Positions 26,577-35,691 of a stretch of DNA of 64,000 nucleotides are shown here, one piece after another. The stretch comes from Streptomyces sp. AP-93. GTDB lineage: Bacteria; Actinomycetota; Actinomycetes; Streptomycetales; Streptomycetaceae. The stretch is taken from assembly GCF_022808175.1 (NCBI RefSeq), contig NZ_JALGBX010000002.1, forward strand, positions 1-64,000. Reading direction: 5' to 3'. The position numbers were made by a program, and so were the translations under genes. The notes beneath the pieces were generated by a model. The model saw only the letters and a list, made by a program, of their open reading frames with translations, ran no database searches and had not been told where the DNA came from. Each line of letters begins with the position of its first letter. Positions within the stretch are counted from its first letter, which is position 1.

Positions 26577-26737
26577 GCCGCCTTCTCCCGCTTCAGGTAG
26601 GCCACGAGCTGCTCGGGGTTGTTCGGCCCGGGAACGACCTGGACGAGCTCCCAGCCGTCCTCGCCCCAGGTGTCCAGGATCTGCTTGGTGGCGTGGACCA
26701 GCAGCGGGACGGTCGCGTATTCGAACTTCTTGGTCAT
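26573..26737 (-). CDS. DUF4177-domain small protein
   Basis: A 54-residue protein (MTKKFEYATVPLLVHATKQI, then DTWGEDGWELVQVVPG) with the DUF4177 pattern W-G-x-D-G-W-E-L. Function unknown. It is co-translated with the RidA gene and divergent from the ATPase pair, so the short gap to 26814 must hold both promoters. Confidence 0.82.
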   Translation of the reverse strand: MTKKFEYATVPLLVHATKQILDTWGEDGWELVQVVPGPNNPEQLVAYLKREKAA

Positions 26738-26813
26738 GGGAGCGAGCGTAGTGCCTGCCGTACGGGGCCCCGCCACCACCGCCGCCGCCCGGGAGGAATT
26801 AGGCTCGGGCGCT

Positions 26814-27794
26814 GTGAGCAGGCTCCAGGTGGTCAGCGGCAAGGGCGGCACCGGCAAGACCACGGTCGCCGCGGCACTCGCGCTCGCCCTCGCACGCGAG
26901 GGCAAGCGGACTCTTCTGGTGGAGGTCGAGGGCAGGCAGGGCCTCGCCCAGGTCTTCGGGGCGGAGGCACTCCCCTACGAGGACCGGAAGATCGCCGTCG
27001 CCTCGGGCGGCGGGGAGGTCTACGCGCTCGCCATCGACGCGGAGCGGGCGCTCCTCGACTACCTCCAGATGTTCTACAAGCTCGGCTCGGCCGGCCGCGC
27101 CCTCAAGAAGCTCGGCGCCATCGACTTCGCGACGACCATCGCGCCGGGGCTGCGGGACGTGCTCCTGACGGGGAAGGCGTGCGAGGCGGTCCGGCGCAAG
27201 GACAAGGCCGGCCGGTTCGTCTACGACCACGTGATCATGGACGCTCCGCCGACCGGGCGGATCACCCGCTTCCTCAACGTCAACGACGAGGTGGCAGGCC
27301 TGGCCCGGTTCGGGCCGATCCACAACCAGGCGCAGGCCGTCATGAAGGTGCTCAAGTCCCCCGAGACCGCCGTGCACTTGGTCACCCTGCTGGAGGAGAT
27401 GCCCGTGCAGGAGACCGCCGACGGGATCGCCGAACTCCAGGGGGCGGGCCTGCCGGTGGGGCGGGTCGTCGTCAACATGGTCCGGCCGCACCACCTCGAC
27501 GGGGACGCCCTGCGCGCCGCCTCCGGCGAGCACCGCTCCGGCGTCGCCGGGGCGCTGTCCCGGGCCGGCCTCGGCAGCGCCCGGCGCGGCGGGCCGGCCG
27601 AACGGCTGGTGCGTCCGCTCCTCGCGCAGGCCTCGGAGCACGCGAGCCGGGTGGAGCTGGAGCGCGCCCAGCGCACCGTACTGGCGGGGCTGCACGTGCC
27701 GACGTACGAACTCCCCATGCTCGGCGCGGGGATGGACCTGGCCGGGCTCTACGGGCTCGCCGCGGAGCTGCGGAAGCAGGTGGGCGAGGCATGA
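26814..27794 (+). CDS. ArsA/GET3-like ATPase, first copy
   Basis: A 326-residue SIMIBI ATPase with VVSGKGGTGKTTVAAALALA at the start (deviant Walker A with the signature Lys), HVIMDAPPTGRITRFL as the Walker B/switch region and a helical insert. Homologues are called ion-transporting or anion-transporting ATPases, but no arsenic genes are near. GTG 26814 gives a start exactly before the P-loop, as in the family. It overlaps the second ATPase (ATGA 27791-27794); together they probably form a heterodimer encoded upstream of wblA. Confidence 0.87.
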   Translation: MSRLQVVSGKGGTGKTTVAAALALALAREGKRTLLVEVEGRQGLAQVFGAEALPYEDRKIAVASGGGEVYALAIDAERALLDYLQMFYKLGSAGRALKKLGAIDFATTIAPGLRDVLLTGKACEAVRRKDKAGRFVYDHVIMDAPPTGRITRFLNVNDEVAGLARFGPIHNQAQAVMKVLKSPETAVHLVTLLEEMPVQETADGIAELQGAGLPVGRVVVNMVRPHHLDGDALRAASGEHRSGVAGALSRAGLGSARRGGPAERLVRPLLAQASEHASRVELERAQRTVLAGLHVPTYELPMLGAGMDLAGLYGLAAELRKQVGEA

Positions 27795-29161
27795 GCGAGG
27801 CCGGGACGAGGGTGGGGACGAGGGTGGGGACGATGGACGCTCCCGCGGAGCTGGACGTCGACCGGCTGCTGGACGATCCGCAGACCCGGATCATCGTGTG
27901 CTGCGGTGCGGGCGGGGTCGGCAAGACCACCACCGCCGCGGCGCTCGGGGTACGGGCGGCCGAACGCGGGCGCAAGGTGGTCGTCCTGACCATCGACCCG
28001 GCGCGCAGGCTGGCCCAGTCGATGGGTATCGACTCGCTCGACAACACCCCGCGCAGGGTCTCCGGGGTGTCCGAGAACGGGAACGGCGGCGAACTGCACG
28101 CCATGATGCTCGACATGAAGCGGACCTTCGACGAGATCGTCGAGGGCCACTCCGACCCCGAGCGCGCCGCGGCCATCCTCGCCAACCCCTTCTACCAGTC
28201 CCTGTCGGCCGGCTTCGCGGGCACGCAGGAGTACATGGCGATGGAGAAGCTGGGGCAGCTGCGGGCCCGGGACGACTGGGACCTGATCGTGGTGGACACC
28301 CCGCCGAGCCGCTCCGCGCTGGACTTCCTGGACGCGCCGGGTCGCCTGGGGTCCTTCCTGGACGGGAAGTTCATCCGGGTGCTGATGGCACCGGCGAAGG
28401 TGGGCGGCCGGGCGGGGATGAAGTTCCTCAATGTCGGCATGTCGATGATGACGGGCACGCTGAGCAAGCTGATGGGTGCCTCGCTGCTGAAGGACGTACA
28501 GACCTTCGTGGCCGCCATGGACACGATGTTCGGCGGCTTCCGCACCCGCGCGGATGCGACCTTCCAGCTCCTCCAGGCTCCCGGTACGGCCTTCCTCGTG
28601 GTCTCCGCGCCCGAACCGGACGCGCTGCGCGAGGCCGCGTACTTCGTCGAGCGGCTGGCCGCGGAACGGATGCCGCTGGCCGGGCTCGTACTGAACCGGG
28701 TGCACGGCAGCGGCGCCGAACAGCTCTCCGCAGAGCGGGCGTTGGCCGCTGCGGAGAATCTTGAAGAAGGCGGCATTGTGGATCAGGAGTCCGGGAAAGC
28801 TGGACTTCGTGACTCCACGGAGACCGACAGGGAGACCGCCCCGGAGACCGGCCCGGAGGCCGACACCGACGACCGCACCGAGCGAGAGACCGGCGCCGAC
28901 ACCGTAGACACCGGCGCGGACGCCCACGTGGCCGCCGCCGCAGACGCCGACGTGGATGTGATCACGGCAGGACTGCTCCGCCTGCACGCGGAGCGCATGC
29001 AGATCATCGCGCGCGAACAGCGCACGCGTGACCGCTTCACCTCGCTGCACCCCGAAGTGGCGGTGGCCGAAGTGGCCGCCCTGCCCGGCGACGTACACGA
29101 CCTCGCCGGGCTGCGGGCCATCGGAGAGCGACTCGCGGCCGGGGTTCCGGCCGGAGCGTAG
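27791..29161 (+). CDS. ArsA/GET3-like ATPase, second copy
   Basis: A 456-residue partner of the preceding ATPase: IIVCCGAGGVGKTTTAAALG (about 35-54), a switch I stretch with LTIDPARRLAQSMG, and LIVVDTPPSRSALDFLDAP. It has a short GTRV repeat near the N-terminus (about residues 5-13) and an acidic low-complexity insert rich in Thr, Glu and Asp (about 335-385) before the last helices. The insert is unusual for the family and may be an interaction or disordered region. Confidence 0.87.
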   Translation: MSEAGTRVGTRVGTMDAPAELDVDRLLDDPQTRIIVCCGAGGVGKTTTAAALGVRAAERGRKVVVLTIDPARRLAQSMGIDSLDNTPRRVSGVSENGNGGELHAMMLDMKRTFDEIVEGHSDPERAAAILANPFYQSLSAGFAGTQEYMAMEKLGQLRARDDWDLIVVDTPPSRSALDFLDAPGRLGSFLDGKFIRVLMAPAKVGGRAGMKFLNVGMSMMTGTLSKLMGASLLKDVQTFVAAMDTMFGGFRTRADATFQLLQAPGTAFLVVSAPEPDALREAAYFVERLAAERMPLAGLVLNRVHGSGAEQLSAERALAAAENLEEGGIVDQESGKAGLRDSTETDRETAPETGPEADTDDRTERETGADTVDTGADAHVAAAADADVDVITAGLLRLHAERMQIIAREQRTRDRFTSLHPEVAVAEVAALPGDVHDLAGLRAIGERLAAGVPAGA

Positions 29162-29190
29162 GCGTTCCTACGACGTGGTGACCAGGTGGT

Positions 29191-29541
29191 CTACCCGGCT
29201 GCCGCGTACGTCTCGTACGGAACGCCGATCTCGTCATCGGCATCCATGGTGAGGATGCCCGTACTGCGCTCGTACTCCGTGCGGGCGGTTTCGAGCAAGC
29301 GCCGCCACGAGGTGACGGTGGGACGCCGGCGCAACAGCGCACGTCGTTCCCGCTCGGTCATTCCGCCCCACACTCCGAACTCGACACGATTGTCGAGCGC
29401 GTCGGCCAGGCACTCGGTCCGCACCGGACATCCGGTACACACCGCCTTGGCCCTGTTCTGTGCCGCTCCTTGAACGAACAGTTCATCCGGATCGGTAGTG
29501 CGGCAGGCTGCCTGCGCACTCCAGTCGGTAACCCAGCCCAT
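29191..29541 (-). CDS. wblA: WhiB-like regulator WblA
   Basis: Four cysteines in the WhiB spacing (QAACRT, then AVCTGCPVRTEC) bind an Fe-S cluster; the GVWGG turn and the basic stretch RRALLRRRP follow. The protein matches WblA, a developmental regulator that represses antibiotic production and promotes sporulation in Streptomyces. The start MGWVTDWSAQ (29541) is used; an in-frame GTG/ATG at 29598/29592 would add 19 or 17 residues, with no good ribosome site for either. It is convergent with the ATPase pair and divergent from the penicillin-binding protein. Confidence 0.92.
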   Translation of the reverse strand: MGWVTDWSAQAACRTTDPDELFVQGAAQNRAKAVCTGCPVRTECLADALDNRVEFGVWGGMTERERRALLRRRPTVTSWRRLLETARTEYERSTGILTMDADDEIGVPYETYAAAG

Positions 29542-29598
29542 CCCGGCGCCGTCCTCTCCCGAATCGAGGCTCCCCCACGGCGGTAGCGGCATATTCAC

Positions 29599-29927
29599 CG
29601 CTGCCAGTTGAGGACGTTACGGAAGGCGGGCACAGTGCAACACCCCCGACGGGCCCAATCTTGAATGGTCCGAACGGACTATGGGTAAGCGGCAGATCAC
29701 CCGACGGAGTGATCCTGCGACATGCCCGACCATTCCGGCGATTTGGGTGAAATCGACGGGGCATGCTGATCACAGGAGGCGAGATTCGGACATGCGTCCA
29801 CCCCATTCGGGAAGGGTGAAAAACAAGCCGGGGGGTTGATGTCCCACCGCACTGCTGTGACAGTTGAGGACAGCTTAGGCCAAGGCATTCGCGCGTGTCC
29901 GGCGAATGAGAACGTAGGCTGCCCTCT
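29599..29927. other. Divergent wblA / penicillin-binding protein control region
   Basis: About 330 bases with no gene and lower GC than its neighbours. It contains the near-palindrome GTCCG-AA-CGGAC (29668-29679) and the inverted repeat at 29695. The length fits the long leaders known for wblA-type genes. Confidence 0.5.
29695..29714. promoter_or_regulatory. Inverted repeat GATCAC-N8-GTGATC, possible BldD-type operator
   Basis: Perfect 6-base arms around CCGACGGA, upstream of wblA. The TCAC...GTGA outline resembles developmental-regulator boxes such as those bound by BldD. The identity of the binding protein is inference. Confidence 0.35.
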
Positions 29928-32201
29928 ATGGGAAAGAAGCGCTCGGGCGGCGGGCTCACGGGGCCACAGCAGGCCGCCAAGTTCCTCGGTGTGTCCGTTC
30001 TCTCCGGAGTTGTACTCGCGGGGATCGCGATCCCGGGGGCCGGCGCCCTGGGGCTCGCGGCCAAGGGCACGGTCGAAGGGTTCGATGAGATCCCGGCCAA
30101 TCTCAAGACACCACCGTTGAGCCAGCGCACCACGATTCTGGACGCCGAGGGTGGCTTGATCGCCACGGTCTATTCGCGTGACCGGCAGGTGGTCCCGATC
30201 ACGGCCATCTCCCCGTACATGCAGAAGGCCATCGTCGCGATCGAGGACTCGCGTTTCTACGAGCACGGCGCGATCGACCTCAAGGGCATCCTGCGTGCGG
30301 TCAACCGCAATGCCCAGGAGGGCGGCGCGGCGCAGGGCGCGTCGACGCTGACGCAGCAGTACGTGAAGAACGTGTTCGTCGAAGAAGCCGGCAACGACGA
30401 GACGAAGGTGCGCGAGGCCCAGGAGAAGAGCCTCGGACGCAAGATCCGCGAGCTGAAGTACTCGATCCAGGTCGAGGAGGAACTCGGGAAGCAGAAGATC
30501 CTCGAGAACTACCTCAACATCACGTACTTCGGGCAGCAGGCGTACGGAATCGAATCCGCCGCCCATCGCTACTTCAGCAAGGCCGCCAAGGACCTGACCC
30601 TGGAAGAGTCGGCGCTGCTGGCGGGCGTGGTCCAGTCACCGAGCCGGTACGACCCGCTGAACGACTCGCAGGAGGCGATGAAGCGCCGCAACATCGTCCT
30701 CCAGCGCATGGCGGACGTGAAGGACATCTCCCAGGCCGAGGCGGACGCGGCGAAGGCGAAGCCGGTCCAGCTGAAGGTCACCAAGCCCAAGAACGGCTGC
30801 ATCACCGCCGTCAAGGGCGCGGGCTTCTTCTGCGACTTCGTGCGCAACACCTTCCTCGACGACACCGCCTTCGGAAAGACCCGCGAGGAGCGGGCGAAGG
30901 TCTGGAACAAGGGCGGCCTGACGGTCCGCACCACCCTGGACCCGCAGTCGCAGGACTCCGTCAACGAGTCCATCAAGGACCACGTGGACCAGGACGACAA
31001 GGTCGCCACGGCCGTCACCCTCGTCCAGCCCGGCACCGGGCGGGTCCTCGCCATGGGGCAGTCCAAGCCGTACGGCTTCGGCAAGAACGAGACCCAGATC
31101 AACTTCTCGGTGGACAAGAAGATGGGCGGCTCGAACTTCGGCTTCCCGACCGGCTCCACCTTCAAGCCGTTCGTCGCGGCCGCGGCCATCGAGCGCGGCA
31201 TGCCGCCGACGAAGATGTACGCGTCCCCGTTCGAGATGGAGTATCCGAGCCCGGTGCAGACCTGCGGCGACAAGCCCTGGGTCAACACGAGCAAGGACCG
31301 TGTGCCCAACGAGTCGGAGTCCGAGGTCGGCCCGTACGGGCTGAAGGAGGCGATGGCCAAGTCGGTCAACACCTACTTCATCGAGATGATCTCCGAGATC
31401 GGCCTCTGCCCCCTGACGGAGATGACCAGCAAGCTCGGCGTCATCCCGGCCAACGGCGCCAAGCTCCCCGAGGTCCCGGCCATCGCGCTCGGCACCGAGG
31501 GCATGTCCCCGCTGACCATGGCCAACGCCTACGCCACCTTCGCCAACCGCGGCGTGTACTGCACCCCGGTCACCATCGAGTCGATCACCGACTCGCACGG
31601 CAAGGCGCTGACGGTCCCGAAGTCCAAGTGCGGCCGCACGATGACCGAGAGGACCGCCGACACCATCAACACGCTGCTGCTCGGCGTGGTCGACTCCGGT
31701 ACGGGCCAGCAGTCGGGTCTGAAGGACCGGGAGAACGCGGGCAAGACGGGTACCACCGACGAGCGCCACAACGCCTGGTTCGTCGGCTACACCCCGAACA
31801 TGTCCGGCGCGACCTGGGTCGGCTCCGGCGGAGCCAAGCAGGTGTCGATGGAGAACATCACCATCGGCGGCCAGTACTACGACAAGGTCTTCGGTGGCGG
31901 CCTGCCCGGCCCGATCTGGAAGCAGGCGGTCTCCGGCGCGCTCTCCGGCCGCGAGGCCCCGGGCTTCGTCACGGTGCACATCCCCGACACCCCGAGCCCG
32001 TCCCCCGGCGGCAAGCCCAGCGGCAAGCCCAACAAGCCCGGCAAGCCGGGCCGCGACGGCAAGCCCGGTGACGGACGGCCCGGCGGGCAGACCGCCGGAA
32101 CCACCGGCGGGACCAACGGCGGGACCAACGGCGGCACGGGCGGGAACGACCCGCTCGGCGGGATCACCTTCCCGCCGGGCTTCATCGGCGGCCGCGACTA
32201 G
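29928..32201 (+). CDS. Class A penicillin-binding protein (transglycosylase/transpeptidase)
   Basis: A 757-residue bifunctional peptidoglycan synthase. One N-terminal membrane anchor (about 20-45) is followed by a GT51 domain with EDSRFYEHGAID and QGASTLTQQYVKN, then a transpeptidase domain with the active-site STFKPF, SVN and KTGTT motifs. The C-terminus (about 690-757) is a Gly/Lys/Pro repeat tail of the GKP and GGTNGG types, probably extracellular and flexible. It shares an upstream region with wblA and ends at a strong terminator. Confidence 0.95.
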   Translation: MGKKRSGGGLTGPQQAAKFLGVSVLSGVVLAGIAIPGAGALGLAAKGTVEGFDEIPANLKTPPLSQRTTILDAEGGLIATVYSRDRQVVPITAISPYMQKAIVAIEDSRFYEHGAIDLKGILRAVNRNAQEGGAAQGASTLTQQYVKNVFVEEAGNDETKVREAQEKSLGRKIRELKYSIQVEEELGKQKILENYLNITYFGQQAYGIESAAHRYFSKAAKDLTLEESALLAGVVQSPSRYDPLNDSQEAMKRRNIVLQRMADVKDISQAEADAAKAKPVQLKVTKPKNGCITAVKGAGFFCDFVRNTFLDDTAFGKTREERAKVWNKGGLTVRTTLDPQSQDSVNESIKDHVDQDDKVATAVTLVQPGTGRVLAMGQSKPYGFGKNETQINFSVDKKMGGSNFGFPTGSTFKPFVAAAAIERGMPPTKMYASPFEMEYPSPVQTCGDKPWVNTSKDRVPNESESEVGPYGLKEAMAKSVNTYFIEMISEIGLCPLTEMTSKLGVIPANGAKLPEVPAIALGTEGMSPLTMANAYATFANRGVYCTPVTIESITDSHGKALTVPKSKCGRTMTERTADTINTLLLGVVDSGTGQQSGLKDRENAGKTGTTDERHNAWFVGYTPNMSGATWVGSGGAKQVSMENITIGGQYYDKVFGGGLPGPIWKQAVSGALSGREAPGFVTVHIPDTPSPSPGGKPSGKPNKPGKPGRDGKPGDGRPGGQTAGTTGGTNGGTNGGTGGNDPLGGITFPPGFIGGRD

Positions 32202-32248
32202 GACCCGTGGGCGCCTTAGGTCCCGTAGGCCCCGTAGCGAAAAGCGAG

Positions 32249-32293
32249 GGAGGGCCCCCACCAGATCCGCATCCGGATCGGTGGGGGCCCTCC
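32249..32293. terminator. Terminator between convergent genes
   Basis: GGAGGGCCCCCACC and GGTGGGGGCCCTCC form a perfect 14-bp stem with an inner GATCCG/CGGATC extension. It serves the penicillin-binding protein gene and probably the convergent yqeY-like gene. Confidence 0.9.
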
Positions 32294-32318
32294 GTGTTTC
32301 CCTTGCGCGGATCCCGTA

Positions 32319-32780
32319 CTAGGACAGGTGCTTCTTGACTGCGGCGGCGACGCGCCCGCCCTCCGCCAGACCCGCGACCTTCGGGTTCACGATCTTCATC
32401 ACGGCGCCCATGGCCCGCGGCCCCTCGGCGCCCGCCGCCTTGGCCTCCTCGACGGCCTGCGCCACGATCGCGTCGAGCTCGGCCTCGCCGAGCTGCTTGG
32501 GGAGGTAGGTGTCGAGGAACTCGCCCTCGGCGGTCTCCCGCGCGGCCTGCTCGGGACGGCCACCCTGCGCGAAGGCGTCCGCGGCCTCGCGGCGCTTCTT
32601 TGCCTCCTTGGCGATCACCTTGAGGACTTCCTCGTCGGAGAGCACCCGGGCTTCCTTGCCCGCGACTTCCTGGTTGGTGATGGCGGAGAGGGTCAGGCGC
32701 AGCGTGGACGAGGCGAGCTCGTTGCGCGCACGGATGGCGGTGGTGAGGTCTTCCTGGAGCTTGGCCTTGAGCGTGGTCAT
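32319..32780 (-). CDS. GatB/YqeY-domain protein
   Basis: A 153-residue helical protein starting MTTLKAKLQEDLTTAIRARN, with KEAKKRREAADAFAQGGRPE and the C-terminal GRVAAAVKKHL. YqeY proteins share the tRNA-binding tail domain of the GatB amidotransferase subunit; their role is not well defined. The ATG at 32780 gives the family length. It is divergent from the phosphoesterase gene. Confidence 0.92.
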   Translation of the reverse strand: MTTLKAKLQEDLTTAIRARNELASSTLRLTLSAITNQEVAGKEARVLSDEEVLKVIAKEAKKRREAADAFAQGGRPEQAARETAEGEFLDTYLPKQLGEAELDAIVAQAVEEAKAAGAEGPRAMGAVMKIVNPKVAGLAEGGRVAAAVKKHLS

Positions 32781-32859
32781 GCCCCGAGTCTGCCAGGTGC
32801 GGGGGCTCGGGCGCCCGCCGGTTTCCCGGCGTGCTTGCCGGGTCTGCGAACATATGGGC

Positions 32860-33798
32860 ATGCGTGCGCGTTACGGAGTACCTCTGAAGGTCACCGCCGG
32901 GATCGCCGCGGCGGGGGCCGCCGGTCTGGCCTATGCCGCCGGTTTCGAAGCCCGGTCCTTCCGCCTGCGCCGGGTCACGGTCCCCGTGCTCCCCCCGGGG
33001 ATGCGCCCGTTGCGCGTCCTGCAGGTCTCGGACATCCACATGGTCGGCGGGCAGCGCAAGAAGCGCGCCTGGCTGCAGTCGCTCGCCGGACTGCGCCCCG
33101 ACTTCGTGGTGAACACGGGCGACAACCTCTCCGACACGGAGGGCGTGCCGGAGGTGCTCGACGCGCTCGGCCCGCTGATGGACTTCCCCGGCGTGTACGT
33201 CTTCGGGTCGAACGACTACTACGGCCCCCGGATGCGCAATCCCGGGCGCTACCTGATCGAGAAGACCCAGGGCCGGCACGGGCTGAACGGCAACGCGCCG
33301 GTCGTCGGGGCCGTCCACAACCCGTGGGAGGGGATGCGGGACGCCTTCGACGCGGCCGGCTGGCTGAACCTCACCAACACCCGGGGCCGGCTCAAGCTCG
33401 ACGGGCTGGAGCTCGCCTTCACCGGCCTGGACGACCCGCACATCAAGCGCGACCGGTACGCGAAGGTCGCGGGCGGGCCGGAGGCGGACGCGGACTTCTC
33501 GATGGCCGTCGTCCACGCCCCGTACCTGCGCGTCCTCGAGGCCTTCACCGCCGACCGGTACCCGCTGATCCTGGCCGGCCACACGCACGGCGGGCAGCTG
33601 TGCATCCCCTTCTACGGGGCGCTCGTCACCAACTGCGACCTGGACACGAAGCGGGTGAAGGGCCTCTCGACGCACGAGACGCAGGGGCAGCGCGCATACC
33701 TCCACGTATCGGCGGGCTGCGGGACCAACCGCTTCACCCCGGTGCGCTTCGCGTGCCCGCCCGAAGCCACACTGCTGACACTGACCCCGAAGGCCTAA
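32860..33798 (+). CDS. Metallophosphoesterase (calcineurin-like, YaeI type)
   Basis: About 312 residues. An N-terminal hydrophobic segment (about 8-28) suggests a membrane anchor, then the dinuclear-metal motifs follow in order: VSDIHMVG, NTGDNLSD, GSNDYYG, and LAGHTHGGQL. This is the YaeI/YkuE group, which acts on lipid-linked or nucleotide phosphates. ATG 32854 lies two codons upstream as an alternative start. Confidence 0.9.
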   Translation: MRARYGVPLKVTAGIAAAGAAGLAYAAGFEARSFRLRRVTVPVLPPGMRPLRVLQVSDIHMVGGQRKKRAWLQSLAGLRPDFVVNTGDNLSDTEGVPEVLDALGPLMDFPGVYVFGSNDYYGPRMRNPGRYLIEKTQGRHGLNGNAPVVGAVHNPWEGMRDAFDAAGWLNLTNTRGRLKLDGLELAFTGLDDPHIKRDRYAKVAGGPEADADFSMAVVHAPYLRVLEAFTADRYPLILAGHTHGGQLCIPFYGALVTNCDLDTKRVKGLSTHETQGQRAYLHVSAGCGTNRFTPVRFACPPEATLLTLTPKA

Positions 33799-33829
33799 TG
33801 CGGGCGGTCGCGCCGGGTACGTTGACAGG

Positions 33830-34519
33830 ATGATCACACCCGGCGCACTCCGCCTCACGACGGTCGCCTTCCGCGCGCTGATAGCGGCCGCGGCCGTCAC
33901 CGGCCTGGTCATCGAGTGCGCGTACGGCAGCGTGCCGGTCGTCCTCAGCTTCTTCACGATCTGGACGAACATCCTGGTCGCGGTCACCTTCGGACTCTCC
34001 GCCTACCGCGTCCACCGGCGCGAGCCGGACGTGGCCCCCTTCTGGCGGGGCGGTGTCCTCCTCTTCATCCTGATCACCGGGCTGGTCTTCCACCTGGTCC
34101 TGGCCAACCCGTCGAGCCCCTTCAACGTGCTCGAGGACCTGGACAAGCTGTCCGGCGCGAAGTCCGTCTCCAACCAGCTCCTCCACACGGTCACCCCCAT
34201 CGGCGCCGTCCTGGACTTCCTCTTCCTGACCGCCCCCCGCACCCTGCGCCCGCGCTACGCCGCGCAGTGGCTCGCGTACCCCCTGCTCTACGTGGTCTTC
34301 GCGCTGATCCGCGGCGCCCTCCTCTCCCCCGGCGTCCCGACCCGGTACACGTACCCCTTCATCGACGCCGCCCAGTACGGCTACGCGAGGGTCGCGCTGA
34401 ACGCGGTGATCCTCGGCGTCGCCTTCTACGCCCTCGGCCTCGCCCTGGTCGTGGCGGACCGCTACCGCCCGCCGCGCGAAAACCGGATTTCGTCTCCGGC
34501 CGAGGGTCCGCTAAAGTAA
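33830..34519 (+). CDS. Pr6Pr family membrane protein
   Basis: A 229-residue integral membrane protein with six hydrophobic helices and the family features [28 protein letters not shown] and [13 protein letters not shown]. Members are six-helix proteins related to FAR-17a/AIG1; function unknown. It is the last recognisable core gene before tRNA-Pro and follows the phosphoesterase by 31 bases. Confidence 0.85.
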   Translation: MITPGALRLTTVAFRALIAAAAVTGLVIECAYGSVPVVLSFFTIWTNILVAVTFGLSAYRVHRREPDVAPFWRGGVLLFILITGLVFHLVLANPSSPFNVLEDLDKLSGAKSVSNQLLHTVTPIGAVLDFLFLTAPRTLRPRYAAQWLAYPLLYVVFALIRGALLSPGVPTRYTYPFIDAAQYGYARVALNAVILGVAFYALGLALVVADRYRPPRENRISSPAEGPLK

Positions 34520-34559
34520 TCGATGTCGCCAGGGCAGCAAGCGCTGCAAGGGTGGACAT

Positions 34560-34633
34560 CGGGGTGTAGCGCAGCTTGGCAGCGCGCTTCGTTCGGGACG
34601 AAGAGGTCGTGGGTTCAAATCCCGCCACCCCGA
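34560..34633 (+). tRNA. tRNA-Pro (anticodon CGG)
   Basis: The acceptor arm CGGGGTG pairs with CACCCCG, the D arm is GCGC...GCGC, the anticodon stem CTTCG/CGAAG encloses TTCGGGA with anticodon CGG, and GTGGGTTCAAATCCCGC forms the T arm. 74 bases including the discriminator A; no CCA is encoded. A TAAAGT box at 34512-34517 may be its -10 element. The conserved gene order ends here, so its 3' end is the likely integration target for the accessory DNA to the right. Confidence 0.96.
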
Positions 34634-34649
34634 CTTCGTAAGACCAGGT

Positions 34650-34684
34650 CAAGGGCTTGATCCGCATCGCGGGTCAGGCCCTTG
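34650..34684 (+). terminator. Terminator of the tRNA transcript
   Basis: CAAGGGCTTGATCCGC pairs with GCGGGTCAGGCCCTTG (16 bp, two G-T pairs) around ATC, 17 bases after the tRNA. Confidence 0.8.
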
Positions 34685-34774
34685 AGTGGTTTACGGGCCT
34701 GTCTTGGGAGCCATCGGGGAGCCGATCTCGGAATCCGGCTCCCGCGAGGACCGTCAGGCAGCGACCGTGAGTCG

Positions 34775-35005
34775 CTACGCGGAGGGCGGCCGGCTCTTTG
34801 CCATCCAAGCGCGGCACGACCACCGGGCGAGTGCGCCGACGGCCAGGGATACGAGAATCGCGCCCCAGTCGATGACATGGGGGAGCCCGGGGAAGAACGC
34901 GAAGAAGCCGAGGGCCGCGACGGTTCCGACGAGGAAGGCGACGCCGCCTGCTCGGCGGCGCTTGGCTTCCCAGGCGGGGGCTTCGGTGGGGGGCTGAGGC
35001 GTCAC
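34775..35005 (-). CDS. Small two-helix membrane protein, unknown
   Basis: A 76-residue protein from GTG 35005 (VTPQPPTEAPAWEAKRRR) with two hydrophobic helices, one at AGGVAFLVGTVAALGFFAFF and one at VIDWGAILVSLAVGAL. It starts 8 bases after the stop of the secreted-protein gene, so they form one unit. I do not recognise a family. The first accessory gene pair after the tRNA. Confidence 0.6.
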   Translation of the reverse strand: MTPQPPTEAPAWEAKRRRAGGVAFLVGTVAALGFFAFFPGLPHVIDWGAILVSLAVGALARWSCRAWMAKSRPPSA

Positions 35006-35012
35006 GTGCGGC

Positions 35013-35477
35013 TCACTTCGTGATGTGGTGGCACTGGCTGACCCGGCGGACACCATTGACGTGGATGTGCGCGCACGCCCGGCCGTAACGGGGCAGGGTC
35101 TGGGGCGCGTTGTCCCGCATGGGATGGATCTCGCACTCGGTGTGGGTCTTACCGCGCGAGGTCTTGTACGTCTTGTTCTCGGTGTCGGCGTACGTGAAGT
35201 CGATGCGCCAGTTACAGAAGCCCGCATTGAGGGCGCCGACGAATCCGCAGTCGACCCCGGCATTCTGGTAGGTGATCTTCTTGCCTTCGCCGCGGATGAT
35301 GTGGGTGAACATGCAGCCCGTGGGAACGCTCATGGTGACACCCCCGACCTGATAGTCGAAGGAGGCCACAGGGGTGGACCCGATGGCACCCGCGTGTGCC
35401 TGGGCCGGGGGTAAGAGCGCGAGCGTGACTGCTGCGGCGACGGCTGTCGTGACGCGGAGTGCGAGGTGGCCGGCCAT
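35013..35477 (-). CDS. Secreted Cys-rich protein, unknown
   Basis: A 154-residue protein with a clear signal peptide (MAGHLALRVTTAVAAAVTLA, cleavage near AQAHA). The mature part has six cysteines that could form three disulfides and no recognised domain. GGAAGG lies 8 bases before the ATG at 35477; an upstream start is not supported. It is the first gene of the pair with the small membrane protein. Confidence 0.7.
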   Translation of the reverse strand: MAGHLALRVTTAVAAAVTLALLPPAQAHAGAIGSTPVASFDYQVGGVTMSVPTGCMFTHIIRGEGKKITYQNAGVDCGFVGALNAGFCNWRIDFTYADTENKTYKTSRGKTHTECEIHPMRDNAPQTLPRYGRACAHIHVNGVRRVSQCHHITK

Positions 35478-35691
35478 ATCCGGTGCCTTCCGACGGAGTG
35501 TCCTTGTTACGTACGGAACTCCTCCCGGGGAGTCATGGGCTCGCCGGTACACCGATATCCACTACTAAGAGTGATCAACGAGTTCGATGGGCTGACTACG
35601 CCGTTCGGGACATCAGGACGACCGAGAACCAGATCCACAAAGCCCACCGCAGAGCTTGTGCCCACGGGAGCGGCGACGGTACGACGATCAC

